Made by a program: the position numbers and the translations under genes. This document shows, piece after piece, positions 49,927-62,895 of a DNA stretch of 64,000 nt. The notes beneath the pieces were generated by a model. The model did not search any database, had not been told where the DNA came from, and worked only from the letters and a program-made list of their open reading frames with translations. The first letter of the stretch is position 1. Each line of letters starts with the position of its first letter. The DNA is from Bolinopsis microptera (lineage: Eukaryota; Ctenophora; Tentaculata; Lobata; Bolinopsidae): the NCBI RefSeq assembly GCF_026151205.1, contig NC_087075.1, forward strand, positions 8,731,303 through 8,795,302, read 5' to 3'.

Positions 49927-52232
49927 GTAGCAGGGAGGTGTTGAGTGTGCACTTCGATGTATAGAGTTTTTTGCTATTGAATCGGGTTAAATAGGTCATT
50001 GGTAACTCAAATCACCGAGGGGGGAATTTTGTGTCGCTAGCCCCAACCCTGTGGAGCCACGCCCATATTTCATATCAGGTGCGTATATGGGAAATATGTA
50101 TCTCAGCTTCTGAAGGTCTTAGAGACTCAAATTTGAGTTTAAAATGACCGCAATGCACATGTTTATGTTAGTACTATGAAGGTCATGAAAGCCCAAAATG
50201 CTTATTTTTGGAAAAAATTCAGAAAAACCGATTTTCACTTGAGCGTGAGTAAAAAAATCTACTCTTGAAATTTAGTGAAAATCGAGTAAGCAGTTCAGTG
50301 TCTACAAGATTTCTAAACACAGGGTCCTCTGTTAGGTCATTCTGAATTAGAATTGATAAAGTAAGCAAATTCTATAAGTAGTTTCAACCCTGTGGAGCCA
50401 CGCCCATATTTCATATCAGGTGCGTATATGGGAAATATGTATCTCAGCTTCTGAAGGTCTTAGAGACTCAAACTTGAGTTTAAAATGACCGCAATGACCA
50501 TGTTTATATTAGTACTATGAAGGTCATGAAAGCCCAAAATGCTTATTTTTGGAAAAAATTCAGAAAAACTGATTTTCACAAGCAAAAAATCTACTCTAGA
50601 AGTTAAGTGAAATCGAGTGTGAAGTTCAGTGTCTACAACGTTTCTAAACATAGGATCCTTTGTAAGATCATTCTGAATCAGAATTGATAAGGTATGCAAA
50701 TTCTATTAGTAGTTTTAACCCTAGGGTGCAAAACTCCTAAATTACCCCCAGGCGCAAATATATGACTTTTCTATCTCGGCTTCTGAACGTTGTAGGGGCC
50801 TCTCTTTGAGCTCAAACTAACTACAATGGCCACATTTATATACCGACTATAAAGCAACATAGGGTCTATATAGCTTAGTTTATAGAAATTCATTAAAAAC
50901 TGTTTTAACCTTCATGCATCATAAAATAGTAATATGATCAAACATGTACTTAATAATGATATCTCGGGCTAAAAAGATATTTGCAGCACAGTAAAACGTT
51001 CAACATAAACACATTAGGATAACATTTATGGAGCAGCACATACCACCTAACTTTAATTTTGGTATAACTGCGAAAATACTCAGTTTCAGAAGGCTGCCTT
51101 CAGCTCCCTCTCTGGGGCTCTCTCCAGTACTGCTCGGCTTTTATGGCTAATCAACTTGAATCCAACCTCATGTAGCAGAATCTACTTCTAGCTGCCTTCT
51201 GCTAACTCCAGGTCAACTCTACCCAGCTACCACCATACGTTATAATTTTAGATCTTATAACCTCTGATATGAGTGCTACCTCCGCTGCATCCAACAATTT
51301 CCAGCTCATTAAGGAAGAGGACATTTTTCTGATGGTTGCTAGATAGGGCAAGAAGTAGTCCACTAACCTAAGCTAAGATTGCTAGAAATAGCAGAAGTTG
51401 GAGGAACCTTGGTGGTAGCTAAAGAGATAGTAGCCGAAGTAGGTGAAAACAGCTGGAATTGGTGTATAGTAGCTGGATAGAGGAAGAGGTAGCATTCATA
51501 TCAGAGGTTGCTAGAAAGATTTAAAATCATAACGCACTGGTGGTAGCTGGGTAGAGACTAGGGATGATGCATGAAGGTTAAAAAAGTTTTTAATGAATTT
51601 CTAAAAACTAAGCTGTATAGACCCTAAGTTGCTTTGTGCTTTATAGTCGGTATATAAATGTGGCCATTGTAGTTAGTTTGAGCTCAAAGAGAGGCCCCTA
51701 CAACGTTCAGAAGCCGAGATAGAAAAGTCATATATTTGCGCCTGGGGGTAATTTAGGAGTTTTGCACCCTAGGGTTAAAACTACTAATAGAATTTGCATA
51801 CCTAATCAATTCTGATTCAGAATGATCTTACAAAGGATCCTATGTTTAGAAACGTTGTAGACACTGAACTTTACACTCGATTTCACTTAACTTCTAGAGT
51901 AGATTTGTTGCTTGTGAAAATCAGTTTTTCTGAATTTTTTCCAAAAATAAGCATTTTGGGCTTTCATGACCTTCATAGTACTAATATAAACATGGTCATT
52001 GCGGTCATTTTAAACTCAAGTTTGAGTCTCTAAGACCTTCAGAAGCTGAGATACATATTTCCCATATACGCACCTGATATGAAATATGGGCGTGGCTCCA
52101 CAGGGTTGGGGCTAGCGACACAAAATTCCCCCCTCGGTGATTTGAGTTACCAATGACCTATTTAACCCGATTCAATAGCAAAAAACTCTATACATCGAAG
52201 TGCACACTCAACACCTCCCTGCTACTGGAGTA
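49919..52232. mobile_element. 2.3-kb fold-back (giant inverted-repeat) element
   Basis: The left arm (49919-50930) and right arm (51563-52232) are complementary from tactccagtagcaggg inward. The left arm has an extra tandem copy of about 345 bp (50041-50385 versus 50386-50700). The centre (50931-51562) contains a second inverted pair, about 51225-51283 with 51489-51552. There is no transposase frame. It lies between the 3' end of transporter copy 1 and the point where homology with copy 2 resumes (about 52517), so it inserted after the gene duplication. Confidence 0.75.
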
Positions 52233-52516
52233 CACTGTCTGCCTGGTCGTGGGGTGAACGTCATTGACGTTCAGCTAAGGATCTTGAGTGGTCTATGCAG
52301 CCCCCCGGTCTACTCAGCCGAATACTTAAGAAATCGGGTGTGAGGGTTAAATGAGGAGCTGCATATTGCAGCAAAGTCTCAGGCGAAGAAAGTATGGTAC
52401 ACATACTGGCCAAATAAATCCTTTGGCTTCCTGTAATTGGCTGGTTGCACTTGTGTAACACTAACAATGTGGCTGTTGGAATACACCGAAGTAAAATAAG
52501 TGTCTTGATTTTTTTT

Positions 52517-52779
52517 TAATTATTATGAATAATTCAGATTAGATTTTTTATTGTTTGAGAATGCGAGTTTAATCAATTCTTATCCTTTTAAAGCGAACGA
52601 ATTGCATAATATTAATAAGAGCTGTATTCACATTTGACTCAATTATAGCTTTTCTGCCGTCCCCTTGACCGGTCATGACCGAAATTGACCGGTCATGACC
52701 GAAATTTCGTGACCAATCAGTGAGGTCGGCAAGAGTGACACAAGTCGCCATCAACGTACTGGAACCAGTATAATAGTAC
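52517..52779. repeat. 3' flank of transporter copy 1, duplicated at 59175-59420
   Basis: Both contain taatgaataattcaga, gcgaacgaattgcataat, agcttttctgccgtcccctt and actggaaccagta. This extends the gene duplication past the coding sequence. Copy 1 has an extra duplicated gaccggtcatgaccgaaatt (52670-52710). Confidence 0.8.
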
Positions 52780-55200
52780 AATTGTAAATGAATGGGAAAA
52801 GCGAGCGACCGATTTCATTCTCGGTATCATTTTGCATTTGCAGACGGTCAATCAATTTAATATAATTTTTTTTTGTTTGGGAAAGAGAGACACTGGCAGC
52901 GGTCCACCCTAACCATGATTATGGGTTTTGGTCAAATATCATTTCTTTTTTTATTATAATGTCAGGGTACTTTATAAAGTCGAAATATAAACTGATATCT
53001 TCATTGATAAGGAGGAAGCTTCAACGATTTCGAAATTTTCACCTTTCGCACCTGCAAACTTTGAGCGGACGTTGCGTGCGCATCCAAGATTGAATCACCG
53101 TAAATTTTTGCATATTCGTAATTTATGTATGGTTTAATAAGCATGCAAAGTTTCAAAGTGTTTCAAGAAGAATTGTAATAACAAAGGCACTCCAAAGTTG
53201 ACAGAAAATGGTGAAAACAACAATTTTCAGTGATTTTAGTAATTTTCTATCAATTTGGGCGTGTCCCCACGTGTGCAAATTTTCGATTTTAAACTTTAAA
53301 ACTAGCCTAATGCATAATATGTACTTATAGCAGAACTGAGCTCCACAACACAAGGTATGGCCCAACACCGGAGAATACTAAATCGCAAAATTGACGTTTT
53401 TATAAAATAATTCTTCAAAAAAGCACTAACTTCAATGACAAATATCTTCATGAAGGAGCAAGCTAGGCAAACTTTCCGGTAGATTTTCAGAATGCTTAAA
53501 CAATTATCTTACTTCAATGTGACCTCAAATTTTGAATAAAATAACTCCTTTATGCTGTAAAATCGACTTGAAAAGTTGTTATTTTGTCAAAAATCAAGTT
53601 TTAAAAACGCTTAAATTGATGACGTCATCACTACCACTATCGTTACCCCTCTCCACAAAAAAGGTTGTCCACATGACCCGGATAACTATCGAGCAATCGC
53701 CGTGGGCAGCAATTTGGGTGAGTTATTTTCAAATATTTTGCTCAGTCGACTTCTCGAATTCAGAGCTGTACATTGCCCCGAATCACAGAACCAGAGAGGA
53801 TTTTGCAAGGGGGCACAAACCTCTGATCATATTTTCACACTTAACACCTGTATTGAAAAATATGTAAATTCGAGCGCCTGCATCTCTCGCTGCTAAAATG
53901 GACGACTGGGGTCAACAAGAGAACTTCAAATATCCCGATATGGGGTGACACAGGAAGATATCCCCTTGGAATACAACTGAGTAAGCTCTTTCTTGACTTC
54001 CACAACAGGCTCGTCCTCCTTGACAGAAAAAACTCACCACAGATTGTTCGCCATGCTTTTGTAGAGCAAAGAAACCTAGAGCTGACCTGGTTCCGAACAT
54101 CGAGAGCGCTGACCGACGCATTTGACCCAGGAGCAATTAAACGAACAATTGTCTCGAAGAATGTTCCCATGCCGAACAGCCAACTCGTTCGGAGTAGAAT
54201 GAGAAATTGGTTCCAAGAAAAGTGGGAAAAAGCTCGACTTGAAAACAAAAAGCTTACATTCTACAACGAAGTCAAAAGCAGCTTTGGATTAGACACATAC
54301 CTGTCTCTACTCAATCACAAGAAAACCCGATGTACCACATGGCTGAGGACAAGCTCCCACAAACTTAATATCGAGACGGGTCGATATGGCTGGAAAAACT
54401 CAAGCATCTTCTACAGAGCTTGCCACTTCTGCTGCAGCTCAGACAGAATCACCATAGACCTCCTGGACGAGCTCCCGTTTAGTGACATCATTAAAGAAGA
54501 CGAAGTCCATTTGCTTAAAGAATGTCTTGTCTACAAGGAGATCAGACAAAGAAACAGCACAGACCTTCACAACATACTCACAAATAGTCAATTCAGTAAA
54601 TTATTTAATGATGATTACATTTTGGAGACCAGAAATTTTGTTTATAATCTATTTCGTGAAAGATTTCCTAAAAGTAAGCTATGACTTAGTCTTAGTATCC
54701 TTATTTCGTGCACACTTTCAAACCTTTTAATTATTTATTTAAGATATTATGTTCTTTTTATTGTTTGGTTGTATAACTTTCATTTAACTGATTGGGATCT
54801 GACACATGTAATTTTGTAATGATCTTTCTAATTTCTAATTTCTAATTTCTAATTTCTAATTTCTAATTTCATCAAAGGGTAATAATGACGTCAATTATTT
54901 TTTTGCATATAATGTAAACTACTGTGTAAACAATTATCTTTAAGACCTGTGGTCGGAAATGGCTGTATCTTTTATACTTTTGAATCTACGGACACTTAAA
55001 TTCAGGCTACAATTGACTACATTTGACTGGCAAAGCGTTTATCCCTGAATATGCATGTAATTGTATCACGACAATCTGTTGTAAAACAGGGGTTCCAGAA
55101 AACACACTTCCCGATACTCCTGAAACATGAAATTTTTTTAACAGTCGATTTGGTCAACGTCTAGACGCCCTGCAAAGTTTCAGATCAAGCCGAGGGTGGG
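52779..55200. mobile_element. Second, inverted copy of the 46321-48196 element, interrupted by a LINE
   Basis: 52779-53632 and 54872-55200 match the complement of 48000-46600. Shared strings include gatgacgtcatca, aactttccggtagattttca, caacgtctagacgccctgca and gtaaaacaggggttccagaa. The two halves are split by the LINE fragment at 53633-54871. With the copy at 46321-48196 this makes a large inverted pair about 4.7 kb apart. Confidence 0.75.
53633..54871 (+). mobile_element. Non-LTR retrotransposon (LINE) fragment, truncated and internally deleted
   Basis: The start encodes reverse-transcriptase residues (VTPLHKKG, PDNYRAIAVGS, QRGFCKGAQTSDHIF), then stops at 53894. A second frame to 54684 encodes the C-terminal part, with FYNEVKSSFGLDTYLSLLN, a Cys pair, and EDEVHLLKECLVYKE, a CxxC...H...C arrangement common at LINE ORF2 ends. 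Between them the polymerase core, including the catalytic YxDD motif, is missing. The element ends in a (taatttc)n tail at about 54835-54871. ATCA at both junctions may be the target duplication. It is inactive. Confidence 0.75.
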
Positions 55201-56700
55201 GAGGAAGAAGTTAAACTTTAGTGATTTTCGTTTATTATGCAGACATAAATTCACGCTTTACTTGTTATTTACTCTTAACCTACGATGCCGGAAAATTTCA
55301 TGGAATACCAAACATCCATTCATCTTAATTGAAATATTTGCGGTTATTAGGAAAGGAATTGAATATGTGATCATATTTCTCCTCCTTTAACGTGCGAGCT
55401 TTGTAATAAAAGGCTGAGCTGATCATAATAATTACATTTTCCCATCATGAAGTTGAATGAGGATATTCGTTTACCGATGAATCCGGTATAGTGCAAATAA
55501 TTCCGTTGTTCATTGTGATTGTATTTGTAAAAGTCGTACTCGTAGTTTTAGTTACCATTTTGCAGCTCTATGTCTAATATAGATTATAGGTACACGTACT
55601 CAAGTTCGTCACGCACTCTAGTTCGACACGTAGGTACTGTAGTTCGACAAACACTAAGGTTCGACTCTGTCGAACTAAAGTGCGCTACCTGGACTCAAGT
55701 TTGACACGTACTGAAGACGTAAAGTTCGACAAGAGAACTAATAGACCAGAACCAAGTGCGGCAAACAGGAAAATTAAAACTATACTGAAAGGTTCTGGAA
55801 TTTCTTACCGCTGGTTGCTACTTGCTAGATGTCAGAAAATTGTTTTATCTGCCATTGAACCCTGTGATCCTATGATGAGGACCCGGCAATAGCCGTTGGA
55901 TTACATTTACAAGCATAAACTATTTGTCGAGCTAAAGTACGCTACCCATGGACTCTATAGTTCAACACGTACCGAAGTACGACAGGAGTGATACCTTGAG
56001 TTGTGATATCTTGAGTTGTCGACTTCGAGCTATGCCTATAGTACGTGACGAACTAGAGTACGTGAATCTCTAAGACATGCATACCTTACTCATAGTCATA
56101 GTCATTATTATTGTCGTTGTTAAAAAGTGGCGGTTTTTGAGCCATCGCCCATCCTACCATATTTTTAACGGTTGGTATACTTAACGGTCACAATATTAAG
56201 TATTAACCGTTGTGTCAATTCATAATATGCTCAAATTTAAAATATTCTAATTTAGTACATGAATCAGTTTGGTGATAACAAAATCAGTACAACATTTACC
56301 ACTATTCAATTTCGAGCGTGCTAAATCACTCTACAGTCGATCTTCGAGATTTTTCTAAAAGGGCCCCGATAGTTGAAAATGAAACCGACTCGAAGCGATG
56401 TATTTTCAAACGCTGATTCCGAATCAATCTAGGGTTTCAGCATGTGCTTTTGTTAAGAATTGGGTTAGGGTTGGGATCAGATTAGAGGGTCAGGGTTTCG
56501 AATAGATGTTCAGGGCCAGCTAGAGAACAGGTTGAAAAATTCACGTGACAGTTGAGTGTAGAGTGATTAATCATCATATATTTAATTTGTTCTGAACTCA
56601 GTTTTTGCTTCGATATTAGTTCGAATCGATTTATGATATTGACTTATTGACACTTTGATGACGTTTGCAATGTTTTCACTTCTTGATGGGTGCTCTACTG
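55200..56700. other. Intergenic; degenerate gttcgacacgtac-type repeats
   Basis: No exon is supported. 55200-55330 resembles 59840-59960 (cgctttacttgt.atttactct), another dispersed family. From about 55590 to 56070 there are a dozen irregular copies of agttcgacacgtac and its variants on both strands. Confidence 0.55.
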
Positions 56701-56707
56701 AATAAAT

Positions 56708-58951
56708 ATGAGGTCTCTGCTTACACTACTATCAATACCAGCTATAAATATAATGAGCCCAGAGCCGGGTGACCAGTACAAGCCGCTCGAAGGAGAAGAG
56801 GAGATGTCTGAGATAGGGAAATCAGATGAGCAGTGTGACTCCGATAACCTTACCGTGGAAGATGTGGTTAACAAGTAAGTTCTTTAACTTGCTAAAATAT
56901 CCTTGATACCGATTAATCATAGGTAGCATTGAAGAAGCAGTATCCAAGAAGCTCGACCCATTCTATATTCAAGGGAAATCAGAAAATATTAGAAATAAAG
57001 TATCGGAAATAATTCGAGCAGACAAAATTTGACGCTGACATTATTACCCTTATATGATATTTATTCTCATTGTATTTTAACCGGCATTCTTAACTCAATA
57101 CTTAAATACCTTTTAATGACAGGACCATCGGAGCTGCGAACTCCAAAACCGCCCTATTTAAATTTATAGCACTCTTCATCGCTGGAATGTTGGCAAAGAT
57201 GGCTGGTCCTATGTTAGCTTACGCTCCCATCTTTACAGGTATAACTATACTTAAAATTATGAATCAGTGCTGTTTTGAGATATTACTATCAGATGATATT
57301 GATAAAATTGCACCAATTTAGAATTAGGTCATCCAATTAAAATGGACATAAGTCTAATGCATGGGGTTAATCAATATCCAAGTGAAATCTGTTCACTTTC
57401 CTGAGTTCCTATAGCGTAAAATCTTTTTATCGCACCACGAATGCTTAAAACGTAGCTTTTGATATTTGAATAAATACTAGATATTAATTTAATAGATGTA
57501 TGAGTATTAGTATGAGTATTATAATTCATCCAGGTTTCCTGAACTACAAAGATTGGGAATGTATCTCAGATAGATGCGACGAGCTAATGGGAAATTATAC
57601 GAATGAGCCGGAGACGTTTTTCAGTCGTGTAACTATATGCGAAAACTCCCTGAAACCTAACCAAGACTTCAAGTGGACAATCGAAAGAACGAGTTTCGCA
57701 ATGGAATGGGGCCTCATATGCTCGGATGAGGACAAAGGATCAAATCTGAAGAGCTTCTTCTTCATCGGGGCTTTCGCAGGTCTAATAGTAGGGACGGCTT
57801 TATTTGATAAGATTGGAAGGAAAACAACTTGTCTGATTGGAATAGCGATAACATCAATATCCAGTCTTGCTGCTTTCTTTGTGAACAACTACAATGTCAT
57901 GCTTGCACTGAGGGTAGTTCACGGAATTGGAGGATTTATTGCAGTGACAGGAGTTGATCTGCTCTCGATAGAGTTCACTCCAACAAAACTAAGAAACCTT
58001 AGTCAAATCCTCAGCTCTAGTTGCTGGGATCTGGGATCTGTTGTCATCGTTGGTATTTCTTATGGTTTGAAGGATTGGCATCACATCTATTTGGTGATTG
58101 GATGTATTATGGCTACCACAGCCATAGCTGTCTTCATATACCCAGAGTCACCGAGATTTCAGTTGATCAAAGGTAAAGAGAAAGAGGCACGAGCAACGTT
58201 TAAAAGAATCTCAGGTATTTTCAATACCACTGAAATATCGGATAACACGGAGTTGGCCTACAAAGATTACGATAAGAACTACTTGGGCCAAATTAAAGAC
58301 TTCATAAAACATCCTATAATGCTAAAGAACACTGTCATCTTGATGGTATGTTGGATGATGATATCATGCGTATCTTACGGTCTACTCTTTAGCTGGGGTA
58401 AAATAGGGGCTGGTATCTACACGTCCATCCTCTTAGGTACTGTGGGCAGCTTCATTACCAAGGGATCTGGGATGCTTTACTTTATAATCCACCACTTCGG
58501 CCGGAAGAACGCTGTGGTGATCAACTTTGCAGGGGCAGCAACGGTTTTCTTTCTCGCTATCCCTTGCTACGGAGTCCACTTGACTGGAACTTGGAGGCTG
58601 GATCACGTGATATGTCTATTCGCATCTCCATTTATGTCGGGTGTTTGGGGATCTGTGGCTCTACTGACCAAAGAACTGTCCCCCACATCACACCGAGGAA
58701 TGATATACTGCATGGGCTCTGCCTCTGCCAGGATCGGTGCTTTCGTGGGTCCCTACTTGACTCTCCTTTACAACCATATCGATCCCAGGATAGTACTGGC
58801 CATCTTCGGAGGTATTGCAGCGTTTCCGGCTTTCCTGGCTTTCTTCAACTCAGACAGCACTGGTAAACCAATCCCATCAACTCCAGAAGATCTGCTGCAA
58901 CTCCACTCGGAGACTGGACACAAGAAACTGCAGAACGACGATGACGATTAA
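56708..58951 (+). CDS. SLC22-type (organic ion) transporter copy 2, intact, three exons
   Basis: Exons are 56708-56874, 57123-57238 and 57534-58951, giving 566 residues; phases agree. SLC22 proteins are 12-TM major facilitators at the plasma membrane moving organic cations, anions or carnitine. Visible features: TM1 in exon 2 (FIALFIAGMLAKMAGP); a Cys-rich glycosylated first loop (NYTN; Cys in WECISDRCDE and TICENS); EWGLICSDEDK before TM2; GTALFDKIGRKTT, the MFS loop 2-3 signature; PESPRFQLIKGKEKEA, the SLC22 signature after TM6; SPTSHRGMIYCMGSASARIG before TM11; and a cytosolic end with DDDD. Exon 1 encodes an acidic cytosolic N-terminus. ATG 56708 was chosen; MSPEPG (56753) is an alternative. 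Substrate cannot be inferred. Confidence 0.85.
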
Positions 58952-61216
58952 AAAATTAACTGAAAGGAAGGTTTTTTGACGAAATACTTCAACAAGATAA
59001 TGAAAACGAAGAGCCGTGGTTGCATGACATTATACAATAACTATAACACTTTAATAACACTCTATAAGATTTTGATCCTGCATAGCAGACGACACCTAAG
59101 CATGACACTTTAGTGACCATTACCATTTACCTCCAAATATACAATATATAAAATACGGTGAAATATCTCAATTTTGATTAATGAATAATTCAGATTAAAT
59201 GTTTTATTGTTTGCGAATGCGAGTTTCACAAATTTTTATATTATTATACTTATAGTTATAGCGAACGAATTGCATAATAACTATAAGAGAGCTGTATTCA
59301 CATTTAACTCAATTATAGCTTTTCTGCCGTCCCCTTGACCGAAATTTCGTGATCAAGCTAGTGAGGTCGATGAAAGTGACACAAATCGCCATCAAGGTAC
59401 TGGAACCAGTAATAGTATATCCGGAGAAAACTTTGCGAAGCAATGAAAATTTTGAATACGTACTAACGGTGGCGGTAGAACAATGACAGATTCGAATTCA
59501 GCCTTCCGCGACCCAAATTTCGTGTTTTGAAGCTGAATTCTTTTGAATGATCATCTAGCAAGGTCACTGAGGAAGGCACAGAAAACTATATCGTGATTTT
59601 TGCCACGATATTTTCGAGCACTTGTGCGCGGTATAGGATAAAGACCCACAGATTGGACACACAGCTTGGGGCAACAGTTTCCTTGGCCGAAATTTTACAG
59701 TTTTGACCAATCAGTGAGGTAGATGGTAACTTGTGTCACTCACCTCAGTGATTGAAATTGTTTCTCTGATCTGGAAGTGATAATTATTATGTATCAGTTA
59801 AGTTTAACGACGTGTGCACACTGAACCTAAGTCATTTAGTCCGAAGGCCGGGTGGGGAGGAGGAAGTTACCCATGATTTTCGTCTATTATGCCGACATGA
59901 TTTCACGCTTTACTTGTCATTTACTCTAACCTGCGATGCCGGGAAATGTTTCGTAAACAAAACCAATTGTCAGCAAGATCAGCATCACCATCTTGTGTCT
60001 TGAGAATTAGTCAGAGGGCGACTGCTTCGTCTTCGATGAATTTTCTTGAGTTCAATAGAAAATTCAAAGCCTAACTATGTCTTCGTATGTAAATTAAGAC
60101 ATCAAACACAAAACAGGGAAACAGATACAAAGCGCTTATCGCTCGAGAATTGTACATCATCTGCAAAAATGCTACCTTAAACCCACAACACACTCTCATA
60201 CTGAAGCATGTAAGCTAATCACAATTTTATCATGTATTACTTCGTATCCTGTTCGTATGAAGATACGATTTCATATGCCCTGAGGAGGAAGAGGAGGAAA
60301 GGACTTAGAGGGGTGAAGAAGAGAAGTTCAAAAAGGGAAATTGAAGAATAAGCACGACGAGGAGATAAAAGGAGGAGAATTAATAATGTTTAATAAATCC
60401 AGCATGGACTTACTAAAGTAGAGTATCCCAGAATGTACGCGGCTGACATAAGTTGAAAATATTTTCTCCAGGTCTTCAATAAAAATTTAAACACTGATTT
60501 GCGAATATCAAGGATAGAATAGTGGTCATTCTAACAAACGAGCTGGTGAAAAATTCGCATCGATCTTTAGGTAAACATATACGCAGGGTCGAGGGTGGTA
60601 AAACATAGGTACATTGAGTAGGTTGCAACATGTGGTCATCTAGTCAGGACTCAGGAATTTAGAAATCAACTTCAATGTAAATGTAAATTGTAAAATAATT
60701 TAATATCTTGGTTAAACGTAAAGCTAAAAGAAACAATTTAAGATGTCACAGTCAATATGATAACCCGTTTCAACACTCAAGAAGTCAGATACTATTTCCA
60801 AACAAGAACTCACATACCTAATGCAGTACTATTCCAAATTTCTGGACACCGAAATATTTGATTTTCTTCTGATTCACCTACAACAATTAACGGACAACAC
60901 TTAAGCAATGACAAGAAGTAAGGCTGCAAAGAAGAAAGGCTGCATCGAAACGCATGGCAACACGTTTCAATAAGTGACATATATGAGCCCAATAAGTGAC
61001 ATCTCAGCATTGGAATTAACAAAACAGAATATAATTTGAATTTCTATTTCGATGCCCAAATGTTTTCACACACAAGAGACCAGGTAAATGTTTTTAATTG
61101 CGTCAATCAAGGAAATTAGACCTATTATGAAACTAAACCTAAAGCATGAAACGCTCCGTAAACAAATTTTAAGGACAAAAGCTGATTCGAATGAATAATG
61201 AATAATTTAACTAGCT
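58952..61216. other. No gene identified; transporter 3' flank and dispersed repeats
   Basis: 59175-59420 is the duplicated transporter flank. 59500-59760 and 59820-59960 match repeat families seen at 43310-43560 and 55190-55310. A purine-rich patch (gaggaggaagaggagg) lies at 60275-60380. No exon is supported. Confidence 0.55.
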
Positions 61217-62322
61217 TTAAGGTCGTTGTCCTCTTAGGACCCTATCAGATATTGGGACAGACACCTTTTTGAATAACTGGTCTGAATTGGAACTGACGGA
61301 GCCAGGACTTGATTTGGCGGACAAAGACACCCCGTCAAATGATCCACTAGAGCGCAATACTCGAGGAGAACCATGTTTATTAGGGGTTTTATAGTTCGGC
61401 TTTATAGTTCCTGCTAATCGAACACTGTCCTTATTATTGGGGGATCTGGTGTTTGCAGATTTTTTACTGGTAGATCGGGTGGTTATTGCTCGTACTTCAG
61501 GGAGTGTCTTCCCTGATTTCCTCTTATCTACCAGCTCTAGGACACATGAGGAACGCGTTAGCTTTCGCTTCCGCACTGCTTCCATTTTTTCAGAGATTTT
61601 CCGATTGGTATCGTGTTTCTGATTGATATCGTCCCGATAATTCGTGTCGAATCGTCCAGAGGATCGTTTGCGTGAAGATGAACTTCCACGTTTAGTTTTT
61701 ACTGCCTGGCTCCTAGTTCGGGAGTTACCCTCCGGATTATCACTACTTTTTAAGTCTCTGATTGCACGCAACTCTCCCGATTTTGAGTCACTACTGTTGT
61801 CACGGTTATATCGAGATCTCGTGTGATTTGATTTACTTAGAGATCTGCATTCCCGAGACTTTGAGGCGGAGCTGCTTTCGTCACTGTCCACTGAGAGCGG
61901 TTTGGAGAATATTACCACGTCTGTTTTAATGACCGGGCGAGGGATTAGATCATATATGCTGTCCTCGTCTTCATCTGAAATAATCACCCAGTTAGTCAGA
62001 TTTATACTCTTATATACTTACTTTTAAATCATAATATCTTAATGCAACTTCAGCTGCTATTTCACTCGGCGAACTTAACCAACTTTGTATTTGGTTTTTG
62101 GGTTAAATAGGAATATTTTGTTCGACTTTATTTTTTGCCACTAAACTATTACCTGCAAGGTATAGTGAGAGATGGGGATAACGTTTAGGTGTGGGGTTGC
62201 TTCTTTGTATAGTGGCTCTTAAACTGTAGCTTCTATCTTCTCCTTTTATCTGTACTCCTATTTCTTGTGGTCCCCCAGTCGAGAACAGTCCCTTACTAGA
62301 TCTGGGGGTTTTATGGTTTAGA
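61217..62322 (-). CDS. Basic Ser/Arg-rich protein of unknown function, last two exons
   Basis: Exon 62153-62322 joins 61217-61974 through a split Asp codon (G|AT). The first part reads TPRSSKGLFSTGGPQEIGVQ and ends HLSLYLA. The second begins DEDEDSIYDLIPRPVIK and continues as a long low-complexity region rich in S, R, K and D, with many SP/TP and KR pairs (SSSSRKRSSGRF, EAVRKRKLTRSS, NKHGSPRVLRSS), to TAA. This looks like a disordered nuclear or chromatin-associated tail (inference). No domain is recognised. Upstream exons are needed, because the 62322 acceptor enters in mid-codon. Confidence 0.6.
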
Positions 62323-62460
62323 CTGCAATCAAATATCAAGAGACTATCAGTTGCAGTGGTATAATTACTATGCTGATGAAGTGTAATTATTTAATAATTT
62401 AATTAGTGCAGGGTATCTAGAACGCTATAAAATTCACCTTTCACAGGTTTTACAGCCACA

Positions 62461-62895
62461 ATGTTCGTTGTTCTCTCCGAAGAAGAAGTCCCCGTAATAG
62501 ACCAGAACTTCATCTCCCACATCCATATCACGTTGAACTTGAACACAGGCCACATCACGGGACATAAACACGAACTGAAAACATCTGCGTTAATAACGAA
62601 ACCTCCTGGTATCTATTATCAGGGCCTTGACAAGGGCCATCAATTCTGGCGGGATATTTCATATTATAGCTTGAAACACAACCTGAATAAAGATTTAAAA
62701 TACAAAACTAACCTTGCAATTAGGTTTACAGTCGTGATTGATGTATGCAGCAGGACCAAGCCAGAGCTGAGATATGTTCTTGCGAGTACTAAACATGACA
62801 GAGAAATCATTGACTCCTGGCGTTATAAAGCTGCGAGAGTTGAAATTGTTATCGGCGGTGAATACGAACAATTGTTAGTCGGAAATTTTGAATAG
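62461..62895 (+). CDS. Hypothetical protein, 144 residues
   Basis: An open frame from ATG to TAG with no intron, 138 bp from the previous exon of the opposite-strand gene. The peptide is mixed alpha/beta-like with good composition ([50 protein letters not shown]). It has no signal peptide or membrane segment. cacaggttttacag directly before the ATG could be an acceptor, so upstream exons are possible. No family is recognised. Composition argues for real coding sequence, but nothing else supports it. Confidence 0.4.
   Translation: MFVVLSEEEVPVIDQNFISHIHITLNLNTGHITGHKHELKTSALITKPPGIYYQGLDKGHQFWRDISYYSLKHNLNKDLKYKTNLAIRFTVVIDVCSRTKPELRYVLASTKHDREIIDSWRYKAARVEIVIGGEYEQLLVGNFE

Noticed and set aside
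50460-52033. Matching 60-80-codon open frames in both arms of the fold-back element
   Set aside because: The same peptide appears only because the arms are inverted copies; no domain is visible, and related frames elsewhere are absent.
62461-62895. Assigning the 144-residue protein to an enzyme family
   Set aside because: No motif was specific enough to name.
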